A DNA stretch of 64,000 bases from Candidatus Falkowbacteria bacterium S5_I03 (GCA_019248265.1 JAEHGX010000005.1:19274-83273); one strand, 5' to 3'; numbered from the stretch's first letter, positions 34,354 through 41,962 are shown. Numbers and translations are program-made. Notes: generated by a model from the letters alone, not told the origin.

Positions 34354-34827
34354 ATGATTATTTTTATCAGTGGCTCAATTAATTCTGGAAAAAGCACAAT
34401 CGCCAAAATATTAGCCGAAAAAATAAAAAATTCGGCCGTTATTGAAGTTGATAGTTTACGAGAATTTATTAACTTTATGCCGCTCAAAGAAGCTATTCCA
34501 TTAAATCTAGAAAACACCGTTTCTTTAATTAAGAATTTTAACGCCCGCGGGCTAAACTGCATAATCCCTTACCCGTTATCACAAGATAATCACGACTTTT
34601 TAGTTAATAATTTAAACGATATTAAAGATGTTTACTTTTTTGCTCTCAACCCCTCTAAGTCAGTTGCTCTTAGCAACCGTGGTAATCGCGAATTAAACGA
34701 GCAAGAAAAAGAAAGGATAGAACACCACTACTCTATCGGCATTAATGCGCCTAATTTTGCTAAAATTATTAATAGTTCCGACTTAAATCCAGAAGAAACG
34801 GCGCTAGCCATAATTGATTTGTTATGA
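34354..34827 (+). CDS. P-loop kinase, chloramphenicol phosphotransferase/APS kinase-like
   Basis: 157 residues with Walker A SGSINSGKSTIAKIL (about 6-20), an acidic VIEVDSLREF (DxD-like site) and a lid-type region RGNRELNEQEKERIEHHYSIG. Small ATP-dependent kinase of nucleotides or small molecules; no substrate-specific motif recognised. Its TGA stop overlaps the start of the SET-domain gene. Confidence 0.8.
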   Translation: MIIFISGSINSGKSTIAKILAEKIKNSAVIEVDSLREFINFMPLKEAIPLNLENTVSLIKNFNARGLNCIIPYPLSQDNHDFLVNNLNDIKDVYFFALNPSKSVALSNRGNRELNEQEKERIEHHYSIGINAPNFAKIINSSDLNPEETALAIIDLL

Positions 34828-35258
34828 AAAAACTAAAAAAAACTCCCCACGATAACGCCTATACTCGCCTCGGTATTTCTAAAATTCAAGGAATTGGCGT
34901 TTTTGCGATTCGCGATATTCCTAACAATAAAAAAATATTTGAGGGCGAAACCAGTAAATTAATCTGGTTCAGTAAAAATAAAGTTGATAAATTAGAACCG
35001 GCGCTACGCAGCCTGTATGAAGATTTTTGCATACTAGAAGGCGATAAATATGGCGCGCCGGATGATTTTAATAATATTTCCATCGGCTGGTTTCTAAATC
35101 ATAATGCTAAAACTCCCAATGTCCGCTGCAATCGTAATTGCGACTACGTCTCCACCAGAAAAATAAAAGCGGGCGAAGAGTTAAGCGTTAATTACGCTTC
35201 TTTTGCCGATAATCATCACTTCTTGACCAAAGCGACTACAAAGAGTAAAAATAAATAA
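34824..35258 (+). CDS. SET-domain lysine methyltransferase-like protein
   Basis: 144 residues. GIGVFAIRDIPNNKKIFEGE (SAM-binding G-x-G start), GWFLNHNAKTPNVRCNRNCDYVSTRKIKAGEELSVNYASF (the NH-x and GEEL-x-x-Y core). This is a minimal stand-alone SET domain, lacking pre-SET and post-SET zinc regions. SET proteins methylate lysines; in bacteria they are uncommon and targets are mostly unknown. It ends the operon, nine bases before tRNA-Arg. A possible partner is the Lys-rich histone-like protein at position 1, purely an inference. Confidence 0.88.
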   Translation: MKKLKKTPHDNAYTRLGISKIQGIGVFAIRDIPNNKKIFEGETSKLIWFSKNKVDKLEPALRSLYEDFCILEGDKYGAPDDFNNISIGWFLNHNAKTPNVRCNRNCDYVSTRKIKAGEELSVNYASFADNHHFLTKATTKSKNK

Positions 35259-35266
35259 AGCTTATT

Positions 35267-35338
35267 GCCTCCATCGTTCAACGGATAGGACGTGAGCTTC
35301 CGGAGCTTAAAATAGGGGTTCAATTCCCTTTGGGGGCA
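35267..35338 (+). tRNA. tRNA-Arg (CCG)
   Basis: 72-nt cloverleaf: acceptor GCCTCCA / TGGGGGC (one T-G pair), anticodon arm GAGC TTCCGGA GCTT (anticodon CCG), T arm AGGGGTTCAATTCCCTT with one weak pair. Discriminator A. Confidence 0.92.
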
Positions 35339-35347
35339 CAGAATAAA

Positions 35348-36169
35348 ATGCTAGAGGAAATAATCGAAATCAAAGGAAAACAAAAAGGCCCAACCAGCGT
35401 CATTATTGCCGGCATCCACGGCAATGAGGCCTGCGGCCAAAAAGCTTTTCAAGAAATCTTGCCTAAGCTCAAAATTGAAAAAGGGCGGGTATTTTTTATT
35501 TATGGCAATCCGCAGGCGCTAAAAAATAAAAAAAGATTTATTAATCATGATTTAAACAGGTTATTTAAAGACGGGCGCACTCTTAGCCGACAAGAAAAAA
35601 TTAGCTATGAATATCAACGAGTATTAATAATCAAAAAGTATCTTAAAAAAGCGACGGCGCTTTTAGATATTCACGCCAGCCAAACTCCTAGAAGCAAACC
35701 ATTTATTATCTGCGAGCCGAAATCATATAAATTAGCTGCTTGCTTACCGACTGACACCATTATTTCCGGCTTTGATAAATTTGAACCGGGTGGAACTGAC
35801 TATTTTATGAACCGTTTGGGTAAAAATGGGGTCTGTTTGGAGTGCGGATATACGGGAGACATTAGCGCTACCAAAATTGCCGAGACAGGAATTATAAATT
35901 TTTTAAAAACTACTGGTCATCTTTCAAGAAAAGTAAAAACCCAAAATAAAAAATATTTCAAAGTATCTTCTTTATACCGAACAAAAACTAAAAAATTTAG
36001 ACTAACAAAAAATTTTCAAGATTTTGAAATAATCAAAGCCGGCCAAATTATCGGCATTGATGGTTCAGAGAAAATTATTGCCAACCAAAACGGCTTAATT
36101 CTTTTTGCTCGTAAGCGAGACTTAATTGGAGCTGAGGCCTTTCTTCTTATAAAAACAGCCTCGCGCTAA
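35348..36169 (+). CDS. AstE/AspA-family zinc deacylase (succinylglutamate desuccinylase/aspartoacylase-like)
   Basis: 273 residues. Zinc-site motifs IAGIHGNEACGQKAF (H and E, about 20-35), FINHDLNRLF, LLDIHASQTPR (His, about 107), and VCLECGYTGD toward the end of the catalytic domain, followed by a beta-rich C-terminal domain. Removes an acyl group from an amino acid. The long-frame TTG start at 35330 falls inside tRNA-Arg, so the ATG at 35348 is used. Confidence 0.85.
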   Translation: MLEEIIEIKGKQKGPTSVIIAGIHGNEACGQKAFQEILPKLKIEKGRVFFIYGNPQALKNKKRFINHDLNRLFKDGRTLSRQEKISYEYQRVLIIKKYLKKATALLDIHASQTPRSKPFIICEPKSYKLAACLPTDTIISGFDKFEPGGTDYFMNRLGKNGVCLECGYTGDISATKIAETGIINFLKTTGHLSRKVKTQNKKYFKVSSLYRTKTKKFRLTKNFQDFEIIKAGQIIGIDGSEKIIANQNGLILFARKRDLIGAEAFLLIKTASR

Positions 36170-36180
36170 AGCGGAGGCTG
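36150..36180 (-). terminator. Terminator after the GNAT gene (minus strand)
   Basis: Stem CAGCCTC / GAGGCTG with TTTTTAT on the minus strand. Overlaps the last codons and the stop codon of the plus-strand deacylase gene. Confidence 0.6.
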
Positions 36181-36186
36181 CAAGAA

Positions 36187-36861
36187 TTAAAGCGACGAGC
36201 AAATAGCCAATGGCTGTTTCAGTAAATCAAGTCCTAAAATAACTCGACCGTCTTCTTCGGGGTAAGCTGCCAAAATTTCATAACCTAATTTTTGGGTATA
36301 CCATAAAAAAGTAGCTGACGGCTCAGGACTACGCCTGGTACGAACAATACAAAATCGTAATCTTTGCTCAAAAAAATCTTCCTGGCGCTTAAAAAACATC
36401 GCTCTGGCAATATGCCGTTTCCTATAAGGCGCCAGAACTCCAATTTCATCCTGATAGGCAATTAGATTATCCCGGGGAATATTTAGGTTGTCGCAAAAGG
36501 TAATTCCTAATTTATCCTCCAAAATATTAGCCAGAATTGAATACCCCCAACAAAAACCCACAACAGTCTGATTGTCTAGAGCTAACCAGCAAGAGCTTTC
36601 CGGAGTAATTTCGTGATATAAATCAGAAATAACTTCGGTCCTCGACCAAAAATCTACCAGCGATTGCCCGCAATGGCAAAATCTGATAGATGCTAAAAAA
36701 CTGCGATCTTTCAGCCCCCAATATTCTTGGCATACCGGGCACTTAAGCCATTCATTCCAGGGGCTATCAGCAAAAACTTCGCGGTAGCAATCGACTAATT
36801 GCGCCGTTAATTCTAAGTCACTAGTGAATGGCGAGAAACTGATAAATGAAATGTTTTTCAT
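36187..36861 (-). CDS. GNAT acetyltransferase with a CxxC...CxC insertion
   Basis: 224 residues. The acetyltransferase core is at about 95-210 (SCWLALDNQTVVGFCWGY, DEIGVLAPYRKRHIARAMFFKRQEDF, FLWYTQKLGYEILAAYPEEDGRVILGLDL). Before it, WLKCPVCQEYWGL and IRFCHCGQS (about 40-70) look like a small zinc-binding insert, not common in GNAT enzymes. Substrate unknown. Confidence 0.82.
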   Translation of the reverse strand: MKNISFISFSPFTSDLELTAQLVDCYREVFADSPWNEWLKCPVCQEYWGLKDRSFLASIRFCHCGQSLVDFWSRTEVISDLYHEITPESSCWLALDNQTVVGFCWGYSILANILEDKLGITFCDNLNIPRDNLIAYQDEIGVLAPYRKRHIARAMFFKRQEDFFEQRLRFCIVRTRRSPEPSATFLWYTQKLGYEILAAYPEEDGRVILGLDLLKQPLAICSSL

Positions 36862-36913
36862 CTTTTATTATTTTAATGAACGGCATCTGCTATTTTACTA
36901 TGGGCAAGCAAAC

Positions 36914-36940
36914 AAAAACCCCCTTCGATTATGAAGGGGG
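36914..36940 (-). terminator. Terminator of the TrpR/YerC-type gene
   Basis: Eight-base-pair stem CCCCCTTC / GAAGGGGG, loop of six, T-run on the minus strand. Confidence 0.8.
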
Positions 36941-36972
36941 CTATTTTTATAACAATATCAAAACAACCCTCT

Positions 36973-37272
36973 TCACAATCGAATAGGGGTATGATGGTTT
37001 AAACGATTAATTATAGCGCGGTAACCACCCTCGGAACCATTAAGCCACTTGGCGACCCGAGCGACCGTTGCCGAACTTAAACCGGTTTCCTTTTCAATTT
37101 TCAAATACGGTGTTTGAATTATGAGCATTTCGGCGGCTTTCAATCTTTTACCAAATTCGGTAATCTCCGGCTCGGTCATCAAATCGCGCAAAAACCGCCG
37201 CGCCTCATCTTCGTTTTTAAGCAATAGAAACGCTTGAATTAATCTTTGATTTTTTTGATTTTTCCAGTTCAT
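36973..37272 (-). CDS. TrpR/YerC (YecD)-family transcriptional repressor
   Basis: 99 residues, all-helical: FLRDLMTEPEITEFGKRLKAAEMLIIQTPYLKIEKETGLSSATVARVAKWLNGSEGGYR. The segment TEPEI..FGKRL..A.ML..G..Y..I...TG.S.AT..RV...L is the TrpR/YerC hallmark, with the recognition helix at about 67-80. It likely represses its own promoter: an 18-base palindrome covers the -10 element 7 bases before the gene. The corepressor, if any, is unknown. Confidence 0.9.
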   Translation of the reverse strand: MNWKNQKNQRLIQAFLLLKNEDEARRFLRDLMTEPEITEFGKRLKAAEMLIIQTPYLKIEKETGLSSATVARVAKWLNGSEGGYRAIINRLNHHTPIRL

Positions 37273-37278
37273 ATATTC

Positions 37279-37307
37279 ACTTTACTAAACTAAAGTAAGG
37301 TTGTCAA
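37279..37307 (-). promoter_or_regulatory. Promoter with overlapping palindromic operator
   Basis: Minus strand TTGACA (37307-37302), 17-base spacer, TAAAGT (37284-37279). ACTTTA-CTAAAC-TAAAGT (37279-37296) is an 18-base inverted repeat that spans the -10, a natural site for autorepression by the TrpR/YerC-like protein. Confidence 0.6.
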
Positions 37308-37315
37308 GAGAAACA

Positions 37316-37362
37316 AAATAAAAAAGCTTCGATCTCAACATTGAGCGTTGAAATCGAAGCTT
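37316..37362 (-). terminator. Strong terminator after the 180-residue unknown gene
   Basis: Ten-base-pair stem AAGCTTCGAT / ATCGAAGCTT extended inward by TCAAC / GTTGA, followed on the minus strand by a T-run. Confidence 0.8.
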
Positions 37363-37376
37363 AAAAGCCAATGGTT

Positions 37377-37919
37377 TTAAATGTGGTCAATAACCAAGAC
37401 ATAAACGTGATGACGCTCTACTACCCAATCATAGGTTAATCCGAGCATAACCCCGTGTTCTTCGTCCTGACTGACGCTGGGAGATTGATTAACGTCTCCT
37501 CGCTGTAAAGAGTCTCTGGTGGCGATGGCTAAACAATCGCCGGATGGAGTCACGATTGGTCGCTTTTCAATTTCTTGAGCAAACAAGCTCATTTCCGGAA
37601 TACCCGCTCGTTCTTTGCCGATTTGAGCAATTATCCGATTAATTTCGGAAATACTCGGAAAAGGACCATGGCCATTCCAAACGTCAATTAATGATAGAAC
37701 GACTTCGGAAGCGCCTTCCCTTGAAGACTCTACCAAAGCCAAATCACTATTATCAACTAACCTCATAACCGGCAATAGGGCGCCGATTGTTTTTTGATAA
37801 TTGACACTAATAAACTTTGTCCAGATCGTCTTGAACAATTTGGGACGCGCAATTGGGCGCTCCTCTAAAACCATCACTTCCGGCATTAATAAGGCCGGTA
37901 AATTTCTCGCATTTTGCAT
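37377..37919 (-). CDS. Unknown protein
   Basis: 180 residues without membrane segments or signal peptide. Acidic/hydrophobic mix; the C-terminal half has DEEHGVMLGLTYDWVVERHHVYVLVIDH. No motif recognised. A good minus-strand promoter (TTGACA-17-TAATAT, 38024-37996) and a strong terminator frame it as a single-gene unit with a leader of about 70 bases, which supports a real expressed gene. Confidence 0.65.
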   Translation of the reverse strand: MQNARNLPALLMPEVMVLEERPIARPKLFKTIWTKFISVNYQKTIGALLPVMRLVDNSDLALVESSREGASEVVLSLIDVWNGHGPFPSISEINRIIAQIGKERAGIPEMSLFAQEIEKRPIVTPSGDCLAIATRDSLQRGDVNQSPSVSQDEEHGVMLGLTYDWVVERHHVYVLVIDHI

Positions 37920-37995
37920 TTGCTTTGTTTTTTTTGCTTTGTTTATAAAGAACTAATAACTATTTGCGCTAAAAATGATGTTTAGCACAAAACTT

Positions 37996-38024
37996 ATATT
38001 ACATTTTTTTCTTCCGTTTGTCAA
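37996..38024 (-). promoter_or_regulatory. Promoter of the 180-residue unknown gene
   Basis: Minus strand TTGACA (38024-38019), 17-base spacer, TAATAT (38001-37996). Confidence 0.55.
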
Positions 38025-38150
38025 CAGCAAACAAAAACTATTCTCCTGTATCCGCCATACTTCGACATCTAGACAAAAATTAAATAAAGGCTTAAGATTC
38101 TATGAAATACTAACATTAACAATTTGTTCTTAAACCAAAAATTAGACACC

Positions 38151-38606
38151 ATGAAAAAAATCATTATTTTGCTGATCATGGGGTTGCTATATTTACCCAG
38201 CCTGACTTTTGCGCAGACAAAAAATATAGATTGTAATGAGAAACCTTCTGTTCCCGAAGGTTATACTCTTGTTCCTGGAAATCCCGGCGGAATATACCAA
38301 TTAACTCCTGGGAATATTAAAACAGTTTCCTTTGAAAACAAAACTTCCCCAATAACTGGAGAAAAAATGCTTTCCAAGCTTGGCGATACTGCTCTCAATG
38401 CTTGTGTCCTAAACTACTTAATAGCTCACCCAGAAACTATTCCCGAGGCCTGGAAAACTAAAAATGTTATTTTTGCCGGAAGCATATTTGCTGATGCCGG
38501 CGGCAATAAATTTTTCCCAACATTATGCTGGTGGAATGATAGCTGGGATATGACCAGAACATATCTGAGCGAACCTTACGATGACCGGATAGCGGCCATC
38601 AAATAA
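38151..38606 (+). CDS. Secreted protein of unknown function
   Basis: 151 residues with a clear signal peptide (MKKIIILLIMGLLYLPSLTFA, cleavage near A21-Q22). The mature part has three Cys (DCNEK, NACVL, TLCWWND) and a Trp-rich end (CWWNDSWDMTRTYL). No family recognised. I chose the ATG at 38151; an upstream in-frame TTG (38124) would add residues in front of the signal peptide. Followed by an intrinsic terminator. Confidence 0.7.
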   Translation: MKKIIILLIMGLLYLPSLTFAQTKNIDCNEKPSVPEGYTLVPGNPGGIYQLTPGNIKTVSFENKTSPITGEKMLSKLGDTALNACVLNYLIAHPETIPEAWKTKNVIFAGSIFADAGGNKFFPTLCWWNDSWDMTRTYLSEPYDDRIAAIK

Positions 38607-38632
38607 TATTACGACGTAGCGCGGCTGCTGCG

Positions 38633-38668
38633 GGGGTCCTGAGGAGAAATCCCAGGGCCCTTTTTTTA
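38633..38668 (+). terminator. Terminator of the secreted-protein gene
   Basis: GC-rich stem GGGTCCTG / CAGGGCCC (one G-T pair) then seven T. Confidence 0.75.
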
Positions 38669-38671
38669 ATC

Positions 38672-38700
38672 AAAAAACAAGGCTTTAAACCTTGTTTTTT
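38672..38700 (-). terminator. Terminator of tRNA-Asp (either strand possible)
   Basis: Symmetric stem AAAAAACAAGG / CCTTGTTTTTT; on the minus strand it lies directly after tRNA-Asp. Confidence 0.6.
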
Positions 38701-38708
38701 TAATAATG

Positions 38709-38782
38709 CGGAACGGACGGGGATCGAACCCGCGACCTCCTGCGTGACAGGCAGGCGCTCTAACCAGCTGAGCTACCGCTCC
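38709..38782 (-). tRNA. tRNA-Asp (GTC)
   Basis: 74-nt cloverleaf on the minus strand: acceptor GGAGCGG / CCGTTCC, anticodon arm CCTGC CTGTCAC GCAGG (anticodon GTC), T arm GCGGGTTCGATCCCCGT, discriminator G. Confidence 0.96.
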
Positions 38783-38883
38783 TCTTTTTATCCTTCAAAA
38801 AATGGCTATGCTACTTAGCGAGCCACAAAAAGAGCATAGCAAAAAGATTATTCTTTGTCAAAATATTCCCAACTTGGAAAAAC

Positions 38884-38912
38884 TTGCGAAAATATGGCAT
38901 ATCAGCTATAAT
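38884..38912 (+). promoter_or_regulatory. Promoter of the dksA-lspA operon, with leader hairpin
   Basis: TTGCGA (38884), 17-base spacer, TATAAT (38907). The 57-base leader starts with a hairpin AGAACTA / TAGTTCT (38919-38940) followed by TTTTGTTT, which could act as an attenuator. Confidence 0.55.
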
Positions 38913-38975
38913 TTAAATAGAACTACAAGCTGATAGTTCTTTTGTTTAACCATAATTTACGCAAGTATAAACCAT

Positions 38976-39365
38976 ATGAACACGGAAAACTCCATCGACA
39001 AAAAGCTTATTGAGGAAATAAAAAAGAATCTTTTGGCACAAAAAAAACAAATTATGACCGATTTGAGTGACGTTTCTCATAAAGACATCCATGAAGCCGA
39101 TAACCGTAGTGCTCAATTTCCGGAATATGGCGATAAACCGGATGAAAATGCTCAAGAAATCAGCGATTTTTCAACAACCGTCATGGCTCAAAAAGTCTTA
39201 GAAAAAAGCTTGGAAGATATTGATAAGGCTTTAAACAGAATTGAAAAAGGAACCTATGGTATTTGCAAATATTGCCATAAACCAATTAATGCCAAACGCC
39301 TTCAAGCCAGACCGACAGCCGGGGCTTGCATCACCTGCAAAACCGAGCTTCAAGAAAATGAATAA
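38976..39365 (+). CDS. DksA/TraR-type zinc-finger protein
   Basis: 129 residues: a long N-terminal coiled coil (about 5-85) and the C4 zinc finger CKYCHKPINAKRLQARPTAGACITC (about 97-121), as in DksA/YocK proteins that bind in the RNA polymerase secondary channel or ribosome. The coiled-coil tip sequence is not the DksA Asp-Asp pair, as far as I can see, so ppGpp cofactor action is unproven. Its last codons overlap the lspA start by eight bases. Confidence 0.9.
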   Translation: MNTENSIDKKLIEEIKKNLLAQKKQIMTDLSDVSHKDIHEADNRSAQFPEYGDKPDENAQEISDFSTTVMAQKVLEKSLEDIDKALNRIEKGTYGICKYCHKPINAKRLQARPTAGACITCKTELQENE

Positions 39366-39834
39366 ACTTATTTGTAAAAATAAACTCCGGAACATAGCTA
39401 TTATCCTAATAATAGCTATGTTTTTTATAGGTGACAGGATATTAAAAACCATCGCCCTACAACAAATTGAAGCAAAATCCTTATTGGGGAAACTATTTTT
39501 ATTTAATTTTACAAAAAATTACAATATTTCCTTCTCTCTACCGCTTAGTGGTCCAATTTTAAATATCTTGATAATGGCAATAATATTAGGATTGATATTG
39601 ATTATATATAAGCTAATATTAAAAGAAAAATGCTTAAGTTCAAAATCATTGCTATTGACATTTATTTTATTTGGTGCTATAAGTAATATGGTAGACCGTC
39701 TGCAATACGGCTATGTTATTGACTATTTGGAATTGAAAAATTTTACAGTTTTTAACCTCGCGGATGCTATGATTAGTTTCGGCGTTATAATCCTAATTTT
39801 TAATCTAGTGAAAGACGAAAAATATGTTGAGTAA
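39358..39834 (+). CDS. lspA: Signal peptidase II (lipoprotein signal peptidase)
   Basis: 158 residues, four membrane helices. Family motifs: GDRILKT (for D-x-x-TK, about 25), FTKNYNISFSL (for N-x-G-x-x-FS), GAISNMVDRLQYGYVIDYLEL with catalytic Asp113, and FNLADAMISFGV with catalytic Asp136. Cleaves the signal peptide of diacylglyceryl-modified lipoproteins; Lgt, which makes that modification, is at 62593. The ATG at 39358 overlaps the upstream stop. Noticeably A/T-rich compared with its neighbours. Confidence 0.92.
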   Translation: MNKLICKNKLRNIAIILIIAMFFIGDRILKTIALQQIEAKSLLGKLFLFNFTKNYNISFSLPLSGPILNILIMAIILGLILIIYKLILKEKCLSSKSLLLTFILFGAISNMVDRLQYGYVIDYLELKNFTVFNLADAMISFGVIILIFNLVKDEKYVE

Positions 39835-40513
39835 TTTAGAAAAATGGGAAAATGTACAGAATAGCGCCGCTGAAAGCGGTTCACTTCTTGAAGCTGATAT
39901 GATTGGCTTGGCTGACGGCAAACATTATAAAGAGGAGGCCTATGCCACACTTTATCCTGAAAGATGTAAACTAGATAATTTAGATAAAGATGCGCGCTTT
40001 GAAAAAATTCTAAAAATTAGAGAAGACGCCCAAGCCGAGTTTCAAGACCTGCAAAATTTTAATAGAAAATTTGTTCCTTTAGACAAGGCGATGGCTCTAG
40101 TAGAAAAATGCCAAGCTGGCGACCCCGAAAATCCATCACGTTTCTTTGCTCATGAATTATATGAAGCCATTAAAAATCGTTTTGTCAGTGATAAATATAT
40201 TTTGAAATTCTTCTCGGCCACTGGCGGTACTCATCTTGATATCTCCCACGGTATCGATTGTTATTTCAAGCTGTATGACAGAGAGACTGGCAAAGAACTA
40301 ACCAGGGCAACAATTGATATGACCCAAAATCCTAAAAAGGACTGGACGAAATCAGATGTATTAATTTTTATAGATAGAGATGACCGCGAAAGATTGGACG
40401 GCAGTAAAAACAATGATCGTTTTGATCCGGAATTTTTAAAAAAAGTAATTACTGAGGAAACGGAGAAGATAACCAACGCCATGATTGAAAATTATCAAAA
40501 AAGAAACCAATAA
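39824..40513 (+). CDS. Unknown cytosolic protein
   Basis: 229 residues, highly charged, no membrane segment. The middle has GGTHLDISHGIDCYFKLYDRETGKELTRATIDMTQNP and DVLIFIDRDDRERLD, with an alternation of acidic residues and beta strands that hints at a nuclease-like (PD-(D/E)xK) core, but I cannot confirm it. Overlaps the end of lspA by 11 bases and is followed by another small unknown gene. Confidence 0.65.
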   Translation: MLSNLEKWENVQNSAAESGSLLEADMIGLADGKHYKEEAYATLYPERCKLDNLDKDARFEKILKIREDAQAEFQDLQNFNRKFVPLDKAMALVEKCQAGDPENPSRFFAHELYEAIKNRFVSDKYILKFFSATGGTHLDISHGIDCYFKLYDRETGKELTRATIDMTQNPKKDWTKSDVLIFIDRDDRERLDGSKNNDRFDPEFLKKVITEETEKITNAMIENYQKRNQ

Positions 40514-40522
40514 ATTAACATA

Positions 40523-40846
40523 TTGAAAAAACCAAATTGGGGCAGTCTGGTCGAAGAGACTTACTTGCCAAAATTAGCCGACATCCAAATTTTAATTGCC
40601 GAGATGTTATCTCAGCCCTTAACTGAAGGATGTGTTTCCCGTTGTATTTGCAAACGTTGCGGATTATACGGGGACATCGAAAAAGAATATGCCAACAGAC
40701 TCCTGAGAATCAGGAAATTGCTAGGCGCGCAAGATGATCCTGAAATTGAACTTGAAAAAGTTTATTTCACGACCTCTTACTGTGAGATCTGTTATTCTGG
40801 AAATGAACCGGAAACAGATTTATCTGTAAAAATAAAAAAAATATAA
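40523..40846 (+). CDS. Small Cys-rich unknown protein
   Basis: 107 residues, probable TTG start. Five or six Cys in CVSRCICKRCGLYG and YCEICYSG could make one zinc-ribbon-like site, but the pattern fits no family I recognise. Nine bases after the preceding unknown gene, ends at a terminator. Confidence 0.55.
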   Translation: MKKPNWGSLVEETYLPKLADIQILIAEMLSQPLTEGCVSRCICKRCGLYGDIEKEYANRLLRIRKLLGAQDDPEIELEKVYFTTSYCEICYSGNEPETDLSVKIKKI

Positions 40847-40850
40847 AAAA

Positions 40851-40880
40851 GGAGCTCCCTCAAAGAGCTCCGCTTTTTTT
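40851..40880. terminator. Terminator shared by converging genes
   Basis: Seven-base-pair stem GGAGCTC / GAGCTCC, T-run on the plus side, A-run on the other. Confidence 0.85.
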
Positions 40881-40903
40881 ATTGAGAAAAATAACTAACA
40901 CCG

Positions 40904-41341
40904 CTATCTTTTATCATCAATCGCAAACTCCCGTTCATTATCAGTAATATGTTTAGCTTTTATTTTGATAGTGTTTTTAGGAAAAACGGATTTAACTTTT
41001 TCTGCCCATTCAATAGCTGTTACCGCATCTTTGTCAGCTAAAATCTCTTTGATTCCTAAAGCCTCTAAATCTTTAGCGCCGATTAAGCGATAAGCGTCTA
41101 TATGACAAAAAGATTTTACCGCTGATCCCTTCTTAGTTTTATAAATTTTTAGAATATTAAAGGTCGGGCTATTAACCGAACTATTTACCCCCAAACCTTT
41201 AGCCAGCCCTTGCAAAAAAGTGGTCTTGCCCGCTCCTAAATCTCCGGAAAGATAAAAAACCTCCCCGCCACGACAAACTTGGCCGATGGCTTGACCAAGA
41301 GTTTTAGTTTCTTGAGCACTATGAGTGATTATCTTTTCCAT
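40904..41341 (-). CDS. tsaE: tRNA threonylcarbamoyladenosine biosynthesis ATPase TsaE
   Basis: 145 residues. [20 protein letters not shown] (Walker A, about 31-50), [17 protein letters not shown] and AIEWAEKV are the TsaE signatures. It is the P-loop partner of TsaD/TsaB in t6A37 formation. The Met at 41341 is preferred because residues upstream are not conserved. TsaB was not seen in this window. Confidence 0.95.
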   Translation of the reverse strand: MEKIITHSAQETKTLGQAIGQVCRGGEVFYLSGDLGAGKTTFLQGLAKGLGVNSSVNSPTFNILKIYKTKKGSAVKSFCHIDAYRLIGAKDLEALGIKEILADKDAVTAIEWAEKVKSVFPKNTIKIKAKHITDNEREFAIDDKR

Positions 41342-41375
41342 ACTTTTAATATTAGAATATTCTGACAAAAAAATA

Positions 41376-41403
41376 AACAAAAAACAATCCTCTTAAGGAT
41401 TGT
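41376..41403 (-). terminator. Terminator after tRNA-Val
   Basis: Stem ACAATCC / GGATTGT followed on the minus strand by TTTTTTGTTT. Confidence 0.7.
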
Positions 41404-41407
41404 CTAG

Positions 41408-41481
41408 TGGGCGCACAAGGATTCGAACCCTGGACCCCTTCGGTGTAAACGAAGTGCTCTAACCAGCTGAGCTATGCGCCC
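41408..41481 (-). tRNA. tRNA-Val (TAC)
   Basis: 74-nt cloverleaf on the minus strand: acceptor GGGCGCA / TGCGCCC, anticodon arm CTTCG TTTACAC CGAAG (anticodon TAC), T arm CAGGGTTCGAATCCTTG, discriminator A. Confidence 0.96.
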
Positions 41482-41518
41482 TTCAAGCGGCTAAGCCGCC
41501 AATGTATCAGCAAACGAG

Positions 41519-41602
41519 TGGGCGAAAGAGGACTCGAACCTCCACAGCCTTGCGGCCACAAGCCCCTCAAGCTTGCGTGTCTACCAATTTCACCATTCGC
41601 CC
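41519..41602 (-). tRNA. tRNA-Leu (GAG)
   Basis: 84-nt class II tRNA on the minus strand: acceptor GGGCGAA / TTCGCCC, anticodon arm GCAAGC TTGAGGG GCTTGT (anticodon GAG), long variable arm, T arm GAGGTTCGAGTCCTC, discriminator A. Confidence 0.95.
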
Positions 41603-41635
41603 AAAAACTATTCCGAAAACGGAACAGTAAAATTT

Positions 41636-41962
41636 TTATTTGACGACTTTTTCTTTTAATTTTTTCTTATAACCGGAACGCAAATAATAAAGTTTAGCCT
41701 GTCTAACTTGGGCTTCTTTTTTAATTTCAATCTTAGTAATCGTTGGTAAATTTAAAGGGAAGATTTTTTCTACGCCAATACCATCGGAAACTTTGCGGAC
41801 AGTAATTGTCGCGCCGATTTCTTTATTATGCTTGCGGGCGATAATCATGCCTTCAAAATATTGAACTCTTTCTTTTTCTTCACCCTTAGAATTAAGTTCT
41901 TTAATTTTTTGATAAACCCTGACCGTCAGTCCCGGTTTTAACTCCATTTTAGTTTCAACCAT
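41636..41962 (-). CDS. rplS: Ribosomal protein bL19
   Basis: 108 residues: MELKPGLTVRVYQKIKELNSKGEEKERVQYFEGMIIARKH, TITVRKVSDGIGVEKIFPLNLPTI, RQAKLYYLRSGYKKKLKE are the bL19 signatures. It sits at the 30S-50S interface. Start set at Met 41962; a longer frame begins at 41977. tRNA-Leu and tRNA-Val follow on the same strand, so they may be read through from this gene. Confidence 0.96.
   Translation of the reverse strand: MVETKMELKPGLTVRVYQKIKELNSKGEEKERVQYFEGMIIARKHNKEIGATITVRKVSDGIGVEKIFPLNLPTITKIEIKKEAQVRQAKLYYLRSGYKKKLKEKVVK

Noticed and set aside
27888..35338. Integrative element with attachment repeats between the two tRNA genes
   Set aside because: No integrase and no direct repeat of either tRNA end was found, so only the tRNA-bounded arrangement is reported.
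35330..35347. TTG start of the AstE/AspA-like gene inside tRNA-Arg
   Set aside because: It overlaps the acceptor stem; the ATG at 35348 is clear.
39241..39357. Extended lspA reading frame
   Set aside because: Those codons are the DksA zinc-finger region in another frame; LspA starts at 39358 with its first membrane helix at the expected place.
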